Below are positions 49,141 to 58,490 of a stretch of 64,000 bases of DNA, piece by piece. Location of the stretch: contig NZ_BNJF01000001.1 in the NCBI RefSeq assembly GCF_016587355.1, forward strand, positions 2,492,501-2,556,500, given 5' to 3'. Each line of letters opens with the position of its first letter. Position 1 is the stretch's first letter. Under the pieces are notes generated by a model that was not told the origin of the DNA, searched no databases, and saw only the letters and a program-made list of their open reading frames with translations. A program made the position numbers and the translations under genes. Origin of the DNA: Ktedonospora formicarum (GTDB lineage Bacteria > Chloroflexota > Ktedonobacteria > Ktedonobacterales > Ktedonobacteraceae).

Positions 49141-49205
49141 GGTCTTATACGAAAACTAACGCCACTGTCGTGGATAGCGCTCTCAATTTTTCGTATAAGG
49201 AGTAA
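49141..49205 (+). repeat. Intergenic inverted-repeat element, copy D
   Basis: The best-paired copy. CTTATACGAAAA (49144-49155) is the exact complement of TTTTCGTATAAG (49188-49199), 12 bp. The right end reads CTCAATTTTTCGTATAAGGAGTAA. The inner part GCCACTGTCGTGGATAGC can fold. It lies upstream of the Rrf2 gene (minus), motif on the plus strand. Confidence 0.8.
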
Positions 49206-49492
49206 TGCTATTGCTAGGATATATCAGTAATGTATGCATGTCAATGGGTAGCATCGCTTCTCAAGTTCCTTAGTACAAGATGTTCACCTTCTCTCCACTT
49301 CAGCTTGGCTATGGCAACCGATCAACACTCTTTTGATTAATTTCTGCTGAGAATATCCCATACAGGTCTGTGCTATCTTGCAGGCTCCATTATGGACATC
49401 TATAATGAAATTATCACGGTAGTCATATAAATTTCACCATACTTCAGCCATCTATGGGCAGTGCTTTTGGATTCTAAGGGGGTCCTCTACTT
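49206..49492. other. Intergenic region between divergent regulators
   Basis: About 290 AT-rich bases between repeat element D and the response regulator gene. It holds the GGGGG ribosome binding site of the latter near 49478. No gene and no confident promoter. Confidence 0.5.
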
Positions 49493-50245
49493 ATGCAGCA
49501 GCAAGGGAATACCTGGCAATCAGGGCAAGATAAGCTCACTGTGCTGGTTGTCGACGACGAAGAAAACATCATCGAGTTTATTCGCCTGGGTCTGCGTTAT
49601 GAAGGCTTCCAGGTAGAATCAGCCAATGATGGAGATTCCGGCATCGCAGCGGCACTTCGCCTCAATCCAGATATTATTATTCTGGATGTGATGATGCCAC
49701 CAGGCATTGATGGGCTTGAGGTCTGCCGCCGATTACGAGAAAATCCCACGACCCGCGAGATCCCAATATTGATGTTAACAGCAAAAGATGAGGTACGCGA
49801 CCGTATCGCCGGACTACGAATTGGGGCTGATGACTACCTAACCAAACCTTTTGACTTCGACGAATTACTTGAGCGCATCCGTGCTATTTTGCGCCGCCAA
49901 GGTCGCGGACGTGGTTCCCAGGGAGCAAGCAATGCCGATGCTGACAACACCCTCGAGTTCGAAGACTTACGCATGAACACTGGCACACGCGAAGTTACAC
50001 GCGGTGGTCATCCGATAGAATTAACAGCCACTGAATATAACTTGCTCCATCTCTTTATGAGCCATCCTCGCCAGGTGCTCGACCGCCAGACCATCCTACA
50101 AAGAGTTTGGGGCTATGAGTTTCTTGGAGAAACTAACATTATTGAAGTGTATGTACGTTACTTGCGTGAAAAAATCGAAGACTCTCCCAGTACCCCCAGA
50201 CTCATCCAAACCGTTCGCAGCGTCGGATACGTGTTAAAAGGGTAA
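49493..50245 (+). CDS. OmpR/PhoB-family response regulator
   Basis: 250 residues. Receiver domain (16-135): acidic Asp21/Asp22, phospho-acceptor Asp65 (ILDVMMP), Thr96 and Lys118 all in place. A short Arg/Gly linker leads to a winged-helix DNA-binding domain (about 150-250) with ELTATEYNLLHLFMSHPRQVL, WGYEFLGETNIIEVYVRYLR and RSVGYVLKG. Start ATG 49493 follows a G-rich site. A histidine kinase gene follows 111 bases downstream on the same strand and is its probable partner. The target genes are unknown. Confidence 0.93.
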   Translation: MQQQGNTWQSGQDKLTVLVVDDEENIIEFIRLGLRYEGFQVESANDGDSGIAAALRLNPDIIILDVMMPPGIDGLEVCRRLRENPTTREIPILMLTAKDEVRDRIAGLRIGADDYLTKPFDFDELLERIRAILRRQGRGRGSQGASNADADNTLEFEDLRMNTGTREVTRGGHPIELTATEYNLLHLFMSHPRQVLDRQTILQRVWGYEFLGETNIIEVYVRYLREKIEDSPSTPRLIQTVRSVGYVLKG

Positions 50246-50356
50246 CTTCTTCTACGCAAACTTGAGCGTGTGAGCACCTGGCACGATTGTAACGTAGATT
50301 TTCATAGAAAATCTGAGCTATTCCATACGCGCTTTATGTAGTGGAGTCCAGAGCCT

Positions 50357-51592
50357 ATGTCTGAATTGCGTCCTAACAAACAAAACGAACGCCCTCAACA
50401 TCTTTCCTCACTTGAGGAACGCTACACTCCCACAAGCATTAAGGGAGTGTCGGACGCTATCCCGATGCACCAGCATACAATGGCAGTAGGGTCAGATGGC
50501 ACGGTTAAGCCTGTCCATTCATTGAGTACGCAAACTCCTCGCTGGCTCCGCCCATTTCTTAGCCTGCACGTACAACTAGCATCCGTGTTTAGCTTGGTCT
50601 TATTGTTGGTACTGCTTGTTGCTACTATGCTTTCACGCGATCCGCAAACAACCAATGCTCTTCTCTATCCTACCCTGGTGCTCCTGGCCCTTGGCGGCAT
50701 TGGACTTACTTTTACCTTTACAATTTTGCTACTCCGCCCTCTAGTTCGTATCACGGATGCCACCCAGGCTATCGCGCTTGGCGACTTGAAGCAGAGAGAT
50801 CGTCTCCCACCTCTACACTTGCCGCCACAGGACGAGATTGATCGCCTCAGCGGGAGCATTGATGAGATGGTCACTCGACTGGAGAGAGCGGAGGAGTTAC
50901 AACACGCAGCCGAAGATCGTTTCCGCCGCTTCTTCTCAGATGCGTCACACCAGTTACGAACACCGCTGACCTCAATTCGTGGCTTTACAGAGGTCTTGCT
51001 CCGGGGTGCCAAGGATGACCCCGATACCGCCCAGCGTGTGCTCAAGCTAATGAGTAATGAAGCGGAAAGAATGACAGCTCTCATCAACAATCTGCTCACA
51101 CTTGCACGTCTTAATGAACACCAGCCCTTAAAGATGCAATATATCGACCTGCTCGAACTCGTTCATGAGAATATGGAGCAGGCTCGTACTCAAGCTAGCG
51201 ATGATCGTTCCTTCCAGGTGACATTACGTGCCGAAGCGCCTTTCGGAATACAGGCCAATAAAGAGCGAGTCAAACAATTGCTCTTTATTCTACTTGACAA
51301 TGCCGTTAAGCATGGACTAGCCGCTCCCCAGGGCTCGATTACAATCATTCTGGATAAACGAGAACAATTTATTGAGATCCATGTCAGTGATAATGGGCCT
51401 GGTATTCCCCAGGATGAGCTTGATAATATCTTTGATTCATTCTACCATGGGCGACACCAACGAACTCCTGGCGCAGGCTTAGGCCTGGCTATCGCATCTG
51501 CTATCGTTGAGGCTCATCAGGGCAGGATATCGGTCCATAGTGTCAAGGGCGAGGGCACAGACTTTGTCGTAGCGCTACCTTGCACTCAATAA
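50357..51592 (+). CDS. Membrane histidine kinase without a large extracytoplasmic sensor
   Basis: 411 residues. A polar cytoplasmic N-terminus (1-70), two membrane helices (about 74-91 and 104-126) joined by a loop of only about 12 residues, HAMP (127-180), HisKA with the phospho-His198 in ASHQLRTPLTSIRG, and HATPase with LLDNAVKHG (N box), DNGPGIPQ (G1) and GAGLGLAIA (G2). The short loop implies sensing inside the membrane, by the HAMP or by the N-terminal region. It forms a two-component pair with the regulator upstream. Start ATG 50357 has a weak GGAG-like site. Confidence 0.92.
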   Translation: MSELRPNKQNERPQHLSSLEERYTPTSIKGVSDAIPMHQHTMAVGSDGTVKPVHSLSTQTPRWLRPFLSLHVQLASVFSLVLLLVLLVATMLSRDPQTTNALLYPTLVLLALGGIGLTFTFTILLLRPLVRITDATQAIALGDLKQRDRLPPLHLPPQDEIDRLSGSIDEMVTRLERAEELQHAAEDRFRRFFSDASHQLRTPLTSIRGFTEVLLRGAKDDPDTAQRVLKLMSNEAERMTALINNLLTLARLNEHQPLKMQYIDLLELVHENMEQARTQASDDRSFQVTLRAEAPFGIQANKERVKQLLFILLDNAVKHGLAAPQGSITIILDKREQFIEIHVSDNGPGIPQDELDNIFDSFYHGRHQRTPGAGLGLAIASAIVEAHQGRISVHSVKGEGTDFVVALPCTQ

Positions 51593-51685
51593 CAATGAGA
51601 GTTGCCCTTCCTTTTCACCTTGAAAGAAACCTTCCACACTATCTGGAAAACCTCAGCGATACCATAACTTTCCTTCCTAATATTA

Positions 51686-51715
51686 TTGACCTCCTCGTTG
51701 ACAGCATGTTACACT
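51686..51715 (+). promoter_or_regulatory. Possible promoter of the dehydrogenase gene
   Basis: TTGACC (51686-51691), 18-base spacer, TACACT (51710-51715): 5/6 and 4/6 matches to the -35 and -10 consensus, about 70 bases upstream of the start codon. Confidence 0.4.
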
Positions 51716-51782
51716 GCCATCATTAAAACTGAGTAGCATAACTTTCGTGCATAGCGGTATTTCTAACAAAGAGAGAGATAAC

Positions 51783-53906
51783 ATGTGGACCTCAACGCTT
51801 GATCTCGACCCAAAACGTATTTTGCTCACACGACTCCTGGGCCGCTTCTGGCGCGGCGCGTATTTCTCTTCTTATGCCCCTCTGCGCGTCGAGAACCTTC
51901 CTCGCCCAACTCTAGCAGCTTCTTCATGGGTGCGCGTACGGAATCGTCTGGCAGGTATTTGTGGCAGCGATCTACATCTTGTAGAGGCTGATGGTGATTT
52001 GCGCATTTCTCTCGCAGCGCTCCCCGGACACAAACGGCTCTATCCTGGACATGAGGTCGTTGGCGAGGTTGTTGAGATTGGTGACACAGTCGAACACCTG
52101 CGAGTCGGAGATCGCGTGGTCCTACAGCACGGTCCCAACTGTATCTCTCAAGGCGCGGAACCTGTTTGCCGCTTTTGCTCTGAAGGTTTCTATAATCTGT
52201 GTGAATATGGCAATCTTCCTGGACCGCACGCGATTGGAGGCGGGTGGAGCGAAGAGATGGTATTACCAGAACAACAACTCTTCCGCATTCCATCATGGAT
52301 GAGCGATGAGCAAGCAGTACTTCTTGAGCCAACAGCTGTAGCTCTGCATGCTGTACTTCGTGCTCTTCCACGTCCTGATAGCCAGGCGCTCATCATTGGC
52401 GCTGGAACTATCGGTTTGTTGACCCTGCAAATACTACGCGCGCTGGCTCCTCAAGTTGAGATCAGTGTGCTCGCGCGCCATCCTTTTCAAATCGAGCAGG
52501 CGACACGCTTGGGTGCACATCACATTATTTATACTCATGATAGTTATCTAGGGGTACAAACAGTCACTAATGCCCGCCCCTACAATGGCTGGTTTGGCAA
52601 CCACGCGCTGGTTGGCGGCTTCGAAACCATCTACGATACGATTGGTACCAAACGCACCCTACCCCATGCTCTACGTTGGGCCTGTGCTCGCGCCAATTTA
52701 GTTCTGGTCGGCGTGCATCTTTATCCTATGCACATCGACCTCACACCCATCTGGAACCAGGAGATTAAGCTCATCGGTTCGATGAGTCATGGTCTCGAAC
52801 ACTGGCCGCCTCATAGTGGTCAGCCTCGCTCAACCTTTGACGCCGCGACCGAATTGATACAGGCAGGGCAGATTGAACCCGAACAGTTCTTGACGCATCG
52901 CTTCGCGATTACAGACTATCAGCAAGCACTGGAAACCGCTATGGGTAAGGGCCAGACACACGCGATTAAAGTCGCCTTCGATTACTCACTTGTACCTTCG
53001 ACGGTGGTTCCCAATGTCCGCGCCTCTGCACGCTCTCGCTACCAGCCTTCTATCACACGCCAGCAAGAAGAGCAAGGGCCTGACACTATTGAGGAAGAAA
53101 CAGAGAAGTTCTCCTCGCCAACGCCTGGAGAACCTAAAGGCGCGGAAAGAGGTGACCAAACGGCGCGTATGCCCGCGCTTGGACGTAAGCCCAAATCCCA
53201 CCGAGAAGCTTCCAGCAGTACAAACGTACCCTACATTAGAGAACAAAAAAGTGAGCCCTTGCTGGTCGCACCCTCTACCTCTGATCTGCCAGCTAACGAT
53301 GCTCACGTAGAGCCCCAACCAGAGGGACTTTTGAGCGTTGAGTATGTAAATCAACCGGGGCCCAAAGAACAAAAGAGCGAGCCCTTGCTTGCTACACCCT
53401 CTACCTCTGACCTACCAATAGTGTCTCCACCTCAGAAGGTATCACATGAAGATCAATCTCGCTCATATATGATGCCCCAAGAGTCGATCCCACCGACATC
53501 AGAGGCGCAAGAAGAGGAACCGCTGCCTGTGCTTTCCGATATACCAGATGAGCCTCCTATGGGAGCTGTTGAGTCTATACCAGCGGCAAGCCAGCCTTCT
53601 GAGGAATCTTCTTCAGCACAGGCTCAAGAACCAGTTCCTTTTGAAGAGATTCATGAGGAAACGCCAGATGAGCCCATATCCAACTTTGAGATCGAAGATG
53701 ATCATATGTCAGAGCTACCGCCCTCTACACCTGAGGATATGTACGAAGAGCATTCACTGGATACTCCCACGCCCCTTGTAAAAATAGCGGAAAGTGTTCA
53801 GGAATCTAGCACGACTCCACAGCCATCTGAAACGCCTGCCAGGTCTGAAGCGCAAGCGCAATCCCGACGCGCGCGGCGTCGTAAGAAGACAAATACTAAC
53901 CATTAA
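51783..53906 (+). CDS. Zinc-dependent medium-chain dehydrogenase with a long disordered C-terminal tail
   Basis: 707 residues from ATG 51783; an in-frame GTG at 51747 is possible. The first about 400 residues form a medium-chain alcohol/sugar dehydrogenase: catalytic zinc ligands Cys60 and His90 (GHE) with Glu182, structural zinc cysteines 120, 129, 132 and 140, and the Rossmann motif GAGTIG (206-211). Closest in style to glucose or sorbitol dehydrogenases; the substrate is not known. Residues about 405-707 are Pro/Ser/Glu-rich and look disordered. They contain a near-exact repeat (KSEPLLVAPSTSDLP and KSEPLLATPSTSDLP) and end in a very basic RRARRRKK patch. This tail is not part of the enzyme family. 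The GH3 gene downstream has a similar disordered region. Confidence 0.82.
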   Translation: MWTSTLDLDPKRILLTRLLGRFWRGAYFSSYAPLRVENLPRPTLAASSWVRVRNRLAGICGSDLHLVEADGDLRISLAALPGHKRLYPGHEVVGEVVEIGDTVEHLRVGDRVVLQHGPNCISQGAEPVCRFCSEGFYNLCEYGNLPGPHAIGGGWSEEMVLPEQQLFRIPSWMSDEQAVLLEPTAVALHAVLRALPRPDSQALIIGAGTIGLLTLQILRALAPQVEISVLARHPFQIEQATRLGAHHIIYTHDSYLGVQTVTNARPYNGWFGNHALVGGFETIYDTIGTKRTLPHALRWACARANLVLVGVHLYPMHIDLTPIWNQEIKLIGSMSHGLEHWPPHSGQPRSTFDAATELIQAGQIEPEQFLTHRFAITDYQQALETAMGKGQTHAIKVAFDYSLVPSTVVPNVRASARSRYQPSITRQQEEQGPDTIEEETEKFSSPTPGEPKGAERGDQTARMPALGRKPKSHREASSSTNVPYIREQKSEPLLVAPSTSDLPANDAHVEPQPEGLLSVEYVNQPGPKEQKSEPLLATPSTSDLPIVSPPQKVSHEDQSRSYMMPQESIPPTSEAQEEEPLPVLSDIPDEPPMGAVESIPAASQPSEESSSAQAQEPVPFEEIHEETPDEPISNFEIEDDHMSELPPSTPEDMYEEHSLDTPTPLVKIAESVQESSTTPQPSETPARSEAQAQSRRARRRKKTNTNH

Positions 53907-53978
53907 GCATAGCTGGCGAGGCATGTATATCCTACCCAGGCATACATCAAATCATTCACTCATCAAGGTTAAAGCGAT

Positions 53979-56000
53979 ATGTCAAGTAAGCAGCAAGATA
54001 GCCATCTAGAAGAGACAGGCAAGCGCGCTTCCTTACCATCCAGAGCTACCTCCAATAAGGCATCTTTCAGCAGCCAATCTGGCGCTAGAAGCGATGCCGC
54101 CCCCTCATCGCCAACGAGCTCTGATGACGAAGGTGAGATACCAACGGTTCCACGTTTACGTGCGAACAAACCCAAAACGGATGTACAGCAGGAAAGCGCA
54201 AGCGATGCCCCCCCACCTGGATCAGATAACTGGTTCACCAGCCAGCTACCAACAGGCTTTCTCCTTGAAGGCGCGGAGGATCTGCCATCGGAACTCTGGC
54301 TCAAACTACCTGATGAGTCCAATCCCAAACTAACGAAGCAAGACAGGGCCAGTTCCTCAGTAAAGCCTAACAACACATCAGAGCAACAACTGGACGAGGA
54401 CCAGTCTGCTCCTACTCCCAAACCACTCATCGATCCATCCATAGACCTCACTGATCCACTACTAACGTTGGATCAGCCGCTCTTCCCTCTGACAGTGCAA
54501 ATCTCTGGCAAGCTAAAGGCAGTCTCGACAACTCAAGAGCACACACGATCACCTCAGAACAAGGAACCTGTTTTAGCAACTTCAGAACCAATGCCACCAT
54601 CCCAGAATGAAGAACCTGTTTTGGCAACGCCAGAACCAACGCTACCATCTCAGAGTGAAGAGCCAACTTCGAAGCCACGCACATCTAACAAGCAGTCAGG
54701 CATAAAATCACAGCCCACTCCGAGGCAAGTATTGAAGTTATCTCGTCGCGCATCACGTACCTATCTTCTGGTCGCAGTCATTCTTGCGCTGCTTGTCATC
54801 CTGGGTGGCGGCACACTTACCCTGACTCGCCTATTCACAGGTGATAGCAATACATCAGGAACAACTCCAATCTTCGTGCAATCGTCCCTCTCCTCCAAAC
54901 AGATTGACGAGTTACGTCACCTTTCTACACGGATGAATTACAAGCAACTCGCTGGTCTCCATATCGCACGCATGTCACTTGACGAAGAGATAGGACAATT
55001 GATTATGGTCGAGTATAATGATACTTACTACTCGAACGATATCAAAAGCATGATTAAGGACTTGCATGCAGGCGGCGTCATCATGTACGAGTTTCAGATG
55101 CAGACCGCGCCACAAACAAAGCAAGATATCGACCAGATGGAGCATGATGCCAAAGTTCCCTTACTTATCTCAACCGACGAGGAAGGCGGCATCGTTGAGC
55201 GTCTTAATAATATTTATCCACCTCGACCATCGGCGCTCGATATCTATAACACCGGCAACCCTCAAGAAGCCGAAAGAGAGGGGAAACAGGTCGCGCTGGA
55301 TCTGCTCGCGCTGGGCATCAATGCCAACCTCGCTCCAAGTGTTGATGTAGCGCTCGTCAATGGCCCTGGTCAGACCACACGTACCTTCGGCTATAGTGCT
55401 GATTCCGTCATTAAGTTCGCTGGCCCCTATATTAAGGCAATGCAGCAGCAAGGGGTAATCGCGACTATTAAACATTTCCCTGGTTTAGGTGCCTCTACCA
55501 TCGATCCTCATGATGGATTACCAGTCATTACGCGCACCAAAGAACAGCTTTATCAGACTGAGCTGGCCCCTTTTAAACACTTTATTCAGTCTAAGGATAA
55601 GCTCGAAAATCCAGGTATCGTTATGCCTACCGATATCTTGATGACAGCTATTGATTCGGTCTATCCCGCTGAGCTCTCACATATCTTTATGACGGATATT
55701 CTACGGAAGGAATTTGGCTATGATGGGGTAGCCCTGACCGATGCGCTATACATGAAGGGGGTAACCATCAATGGAACCCCTGTAAATATGTCACAGGCAG
55801 CGGTAATGGCGCTGCAAGCAGGAAATGACATGCTGCTCGGCCCCACAGGTTACGCACAGACGCTTGATATGATCAATGCGATTAAGGAGGCCCTCAAGGA
55901 TGGAAGGCTTTCGAAGGCACGCTTGGATGAAGCCGCGACACGGATCATCGCGCTCAAGATGCAAGCCCATCTTATGCCAGCCACACCTCCACAGAACTAA
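53979..56000 (+). CDS. Membrane-anchored glycoside hydrolase family 3 protein (NagZ-like) with a disordered N-terminus
   Basis: 673 residues. Residues 1-255 are Ser/Pro/Glu-rich and disordered, with repeats (NKEPVLATSEP, EEPVLATPEP) like those in the neighbouring dehydrogenase. A single membrane helix lies at about 261-286 with a basic patch before it (SRRASR), giving N-in/C-out topology. The GH3 catalytic domain (about 330-670) faces outward: GQLIMVEY, STDEEGG (398-404), KHFPG (498-502), the DPHDGLP motif with His511 (DSH in NagZ), and GVALTDAL with the likely nucleophile Asp. NagZ-type enzymes release N-acetylglucosamine from muropeptides or glycans. The substrate here is inferred only from the family. 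Confidence 0.85.
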   Translation: MSSKQQDSHLEETGKRASLPSRATSNKASFSSQSGARSDAAPSSPTSSDDEGEIPTVPRLRANKPKTDVQQESASDAPPPGSDNWFTSQLPTGFLLEGAEDLPSELWLKLPDESNPKLTKQDRASSSVKPNNTSEQQLDEDQSAPTPKPLIDPSIDLTDPLLTLDQPLFPLTVQISGKLKAVSTTQEHTRSPQNKEPVLATSEPMPPSQNEEPVLATPEPTLPSQSEEPTSKPRTSNKQSGIKSQPTPRQVLKLSRRASRTYLLVAVILALLVILGGGTLTLTRLFTGDSNTSGTTPIFVQSSLSSKQIDELRHLSTRMNYKQLAGLHIARMSLDEEIGQLIMVEYNDTYYSNDIKSMIKDLHAGGVIMYEFQMQTAPQTKQDIDQMEHDAKVPLLISTDEEGGIVERLNNIYPPRPSALDIYNTGNPQEAEREGKQVALDLLALGINANLAPSVDVALVNGPGQTTRTFGYSADSVIKFAGPYIKAMQQQGVIATIKHFPGLGASTIDPHDGLPVITRTKEQLYQTELAPFKHFIQSKDKLENPGIVMPTDILMTAIDSVYPAELSHIFMTDILRKEFGYDGVALTDALYMKGVTINGTPVNMSQAAVMALQAGNDMLLGPTGYAQTLDMINAIKEALKDGRLSKARLDEAATRIIALKMQAHLMPATPPQN

Positions 56001-56004
56001 AGCA

Positions 56005-56070
56005 CTTGACAGGAGAATAGAGACAGTGCCCCGTTGCTGCACGGGGCACTGTCTCTATTCTCCTGTCAAG
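56005..56070. terminator. 30-bp perfect hairpin between convergent genes
   Basis: The arm at 56005-56034 (CTTGACAGGAGAATAGAGAC...) is the exact complement of 56041-56070, loop TGCTGC. It lies five bases after the GH3 stop and 48 bases before the hspR end. No outside T-run. It probably ends transcription from both sides, although such a long stem is unusual. Confidence 0.78.
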
Positions 56071-56117
56071 CCACCACAGTATATAGCTATATCGCCTCAG
56101 CGGCGATAATCCCTAGC

Positions 56118-56543
56118 TCAGGAAAGGTCAGGAAGCGAGCCAGCCTCTGGCGAATGAATTGTATCAGGCGTTATCGAGCCAGGGGAGCGTTGCAGACGCT
56201 CTATGATTTCTTTTAAGCGCCTCATCTCATTCGCATGTTGGGCCTGCAAAGCCTCCATCTCACGCGCCATCTCATCCTGCATCTGCTCCATGCGATCCTT
56301 CATGCGTAGAATAGCCTCAACGCCTGCCAGGTTAACTCCTAGGTCACGCATCAAACTTCGGATGTGCAGGACTCGATCAATATCCCTGTCTGAATAGAGC
56401 CGTGGGCTATGAGGGCTTTCTCCTTTGCGGGCTGGCGTGATCAGGCCCAAACGCTCATAATGGCGCAGGGTTTGCTCATGCACATCAGCCTTTTGAGCGG
56501 CAATACTGATGATATACCATGCGCCGTTCCTCATTTCAGGCAT
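56118..56543 (-). CDS. hspR: Heat-shock repressor HspR (MerR family)
   Basis: 141 residues. MerR-type winged helix with YIISIAAQKADVHEQTLRHYERLGLI and SPRLYSDRDIDRVLHIRSLM, followed by a long coiled coil (about 80-120) typical of MerR dimers. No effector cysteines. HspR represses chaperone operons by binding HAIR inverted repeats, often with DnaK as co-repressor. It is the last gene of grpE-dnaJ-hspR, and a HAIR-like operator lies upstream of grpE (58464-58498), which supports the assignment. Start ATG 56543 has GGAG about 10 nt upstream. Confidence 0.88.
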   Translation of the reverse strand: MPEMRNGAWYIISIAAQKADVHEQTLRHYERLGLITPARKGESPHSPRLYSDRDIDRVLHIRSLMRDLGVNLAGVEAILRMKDRMEQMQDEMAREMEALQAQHANEMRRLKEIIERLQRSPGSITPDTIHSPEAGSLPDLS

Positions 56544-56567
56544 ATATGCATCACTCCTTTCGCCTCA

Positions 56568-57611
56568 CTATGACTGTGCTCCTACGCCTCCACCGCGACT
56601 TCGCGCAAGTTTCTCAAACAAACCACGCTCTTCCGCCGTAAGACGCGTCGGTAGCACGACATTGACACGCGCATAAAAGTTACCACGTTCCGCACTTTTC
56701 AAACGGGGCATGCCTTTGCCTGCCAGGCGAAATGTCCTGCCATTTTGGGTCTCGGGCGGAATCGTCAGGCTCAAGCGCTTCCCATCGGGAAGTGCTACAG
56801 GCGCCTCTCCTCCCAATATCGCCGTCGTCAGATCGACATCCATGTTAGCATAAACATCATCCCCCTTGCGCTCAAAAACCTCATCTGGCTTGACGGAGAT
56901 TACCAGAAAGAGATCACCACGCGGTCCTCCACTAGCCCCTGGATGGCCTTCGCTCGCAACCCGTATTTTGGAGCCATTATCAACACCTGAAGGTATTTTC
57001 ACCTGGATGCGTTTGCTATTGGTAGTGGTTTGTCCCTGCCCCCCACACTTCGCGCACAGGCGTCCATTAATCTCACCCATGCCATGACAGGCTGTACAAA
57101 CCTCAGGTGATTGAATGTTAAAGGTTCGCTGGCTTCCCAGGTACGCTTCAGCAAGCGAAATCTCAACTGGCTGCTCTATATTGTCACCCGCGCGTTTATG
57201 AGTACCATTTGAGGATGAGCGGAACCCACCACCGGAAAAACCTGTAGCGCCAGCATTCCCTGCAGCACCGCGTCCAAAGACCATTTCGAAGAAATCAGAG
57301 AAACCGGAATTACCAGGATCAAAATCAAAAGGCGATCCACGGTAGTTCGCAGTTCCCCGCCGCGCTCCTGAGAAGCCTCCAAATTGATCGCGCCAATTTG
57401 GCCCAAGCGTATCGTAGCGCTGCCGCTTATCGGGATCAGAGAGTACCTCATACGCCTCATTAATTTCTTTAAACTTTGCTTCTGCCTTCTTATCACCAGG
57501 ATTTACATCGGGATGGTGCGTACGTGCCAGTTTACGGAAAGCTTTTTTAATCTCATCCGCGCTGGCACTACGTGTGACGCCCAATATTTTATAATAGTCT
57601 TTATAATCCAT
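56568..57611 (-). CDS. dnaJ: J-domain chaperone DnaJ with a shortened zinc finger
   Basis: Co-chaperone of DnaK, 347 residues from ATG 57611; the GTG codon just before it is an alternative. J domain (1-70) with HPD at 33-35. A Gly/Phe-rich region follows (about 75-135). The zinc region has only two CxxCxGxG modules (CTACHGMG and CAKCGGQG) where classical DnaJ has four. The C-terminal substrate-binding domains (about 190-330) include [21 protein letters not shown]. It resembles the curved-DNA-binding/DnaJ intermediate type. It lies between grpE and hspR; the gap to grpE is about 120 bases. Confidence 0.9.
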   Translation of the reverse strand: MDYKDYYKILGVTRSASADEIKKAFRKLARTHHPDVNPGDKKAEAKFKEINEAYEVLSDPDKRQRYDTLGPNWRDQFGGFSGARRGTANYRGSPFDFDPGNSGFSDFFEMVFGRGAAGNAGATGFSGGGFRSSSNGTHKRAGDNIEQPVEISLAEAYLGSQRTFNIQSPEVCTACHGMGEINGRLCAKCGGQGQTTTNSKRIQVKIPSGVDNGSKIRVASEGHPGASGGPRGDLFLVISVKPDEVFERKGDDVYANMDVDLTTAILGGEAPVALPDGKRLSLTIPPETQNGRTFRLAGKGMPRLKSAERGNFYARVNVVLPTRLTAEERGLFEKLARSRGGGVGAQS

Positions 57612-57731
57612 CACTCAGGCCCTCATTTAGTGCCATGCTACTCCTGTGCTTGAGCGGAACAGGTCACTATTGGCATGCCCCATATTCCGCTCATATCACA
57701 CCTGGCATAATTCTATATAGTAACACACTAG

Positions 57732-58298
57732 TTACTTGGTATCACTCTCGCCATTCTTGCCCACAGGTACGCTTACCTTGACATGCGCGGGACGAAGAGT
57801 CTCCTCTCCAAATGTATAGCCTTTGCGCATCTCTTCAAGAATAGTTCCCTCAGGCTGGTCTGTGCTCTCCACGGCCTCAATAGCCTCATGCACATATGGA
57901 TTAAAGGTCTCGCCTACGGTTGGAACGATATTCAACCCCTCGCCGCGCAAAACCTCATTCATCTGCCAGTGAAACATACGGAGCGTCTGCTGTAAATTTG
58001 CCTTGTCCATAGTTTCCTGATAGACCAGGGCCCGCTCGACATTGTCCATCACATCAAGCAACTTATGAAAAAGCGCCTTCTTGTGCGAGGCAACACGCTG
58101 CTCCAACTGGCGCTCCTGGCGCTTGCGGAAGTTATCCCATTCGGCCCGCTCGCGCAAGTATTTGTTCCAGTTCTCCGCAGCCTCCTTACGCGCTTGCTCC
58201 AACTGTGTTTCGAGTTCGGCGATACGAGCATCAGCGTCTCGCTGCTCGTTGGTGGGCTGAGTATTCTGCTCGGCCATCTTCTCTTGAGAGTCTTCCAT
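57732..58298 (-). CDS. grpE: Nucleotide exchange factor GrpE
   Basis: 188 residues from ATG 58298; the TTG codon just before it is equally close to the GAGGAG site. N-terminal acidic/coiled-coil region (about 10-70) with ELETQLEQARKEAAENWNKYLR, then the family core ERAEWDNFRKRQ, LLDVMDNVERAL, and the C-terminal beta domain FNPYVHEAIEAVE and RKGYTFGEETLRPAHVKVSV. GrpE exchanges ADP for ATP on DnaK. It is the first gene of the HspR-controlled unit. dnaK is not in the window, although dnaK usually precedes grpE in such operons. Confidence 0.95.
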   Translation of the reverse strand: MEDSQEKMAEQNTQPTNEQRDADARIAELETQLEQARKEAAENWNKYLRERAEWDNFRKRQERQLEQRVASHKKALFHKLLDVMDNVERALVYQETMDKANLQQTLRMFHWQMNEVLRGEGLNIVPTVGETFNPYVHEAIEAVESTDQPEGTILEEMRKGYTFGEETLRPAHVKVSVPVGKNGESDTK

Positions 58299-58319
58299 CA
58301 ATCACACATCTCCTCATCA

Positions 58320-58398
58320 GGTCTCATACGAAAACAAAGCTACCACGGTGCCGTTAGTTCTCATATCAACCCAAGTGCTCAAATTTCGAATAGAGAAT
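58320..58398 (+). repeat. Intergenic inverted-repeat element, decayed copy E
   Basis: The left end GGTCTCATACGAAAAC (58320-58335) matches copy D closely. The right end CTCAAATTTCGAATAGAGAA is degenerate. The inner part is longer. It lies inside the grpE leader, between the HAIR operator and the start codon. Confidence 0.5.
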
Positions 58399-58461
58399 CA
58401 GCAAAGTTATGTTTATGACAATGCATCTGGCATCTAACGAATTTCATATTATTCCGTGTCG

Positions 58462-58490
58462 AGTATAAAACTTGAGTCACTCTCTGTCAA
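58462..58490 (-). promoter_or_regulatory. Heat-shock-controlled promoter of grpE-dnaJ-hspR
   Basis: On the minus strand: TTGACA (-35; 58485-58490), exactly 17 bases, TATACT (-10; 58462-58467). A near-consensus vegetative promoter, overlapped by the HAIR operator. It gives a leader of about 155 nt. Confidence 0.82.
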
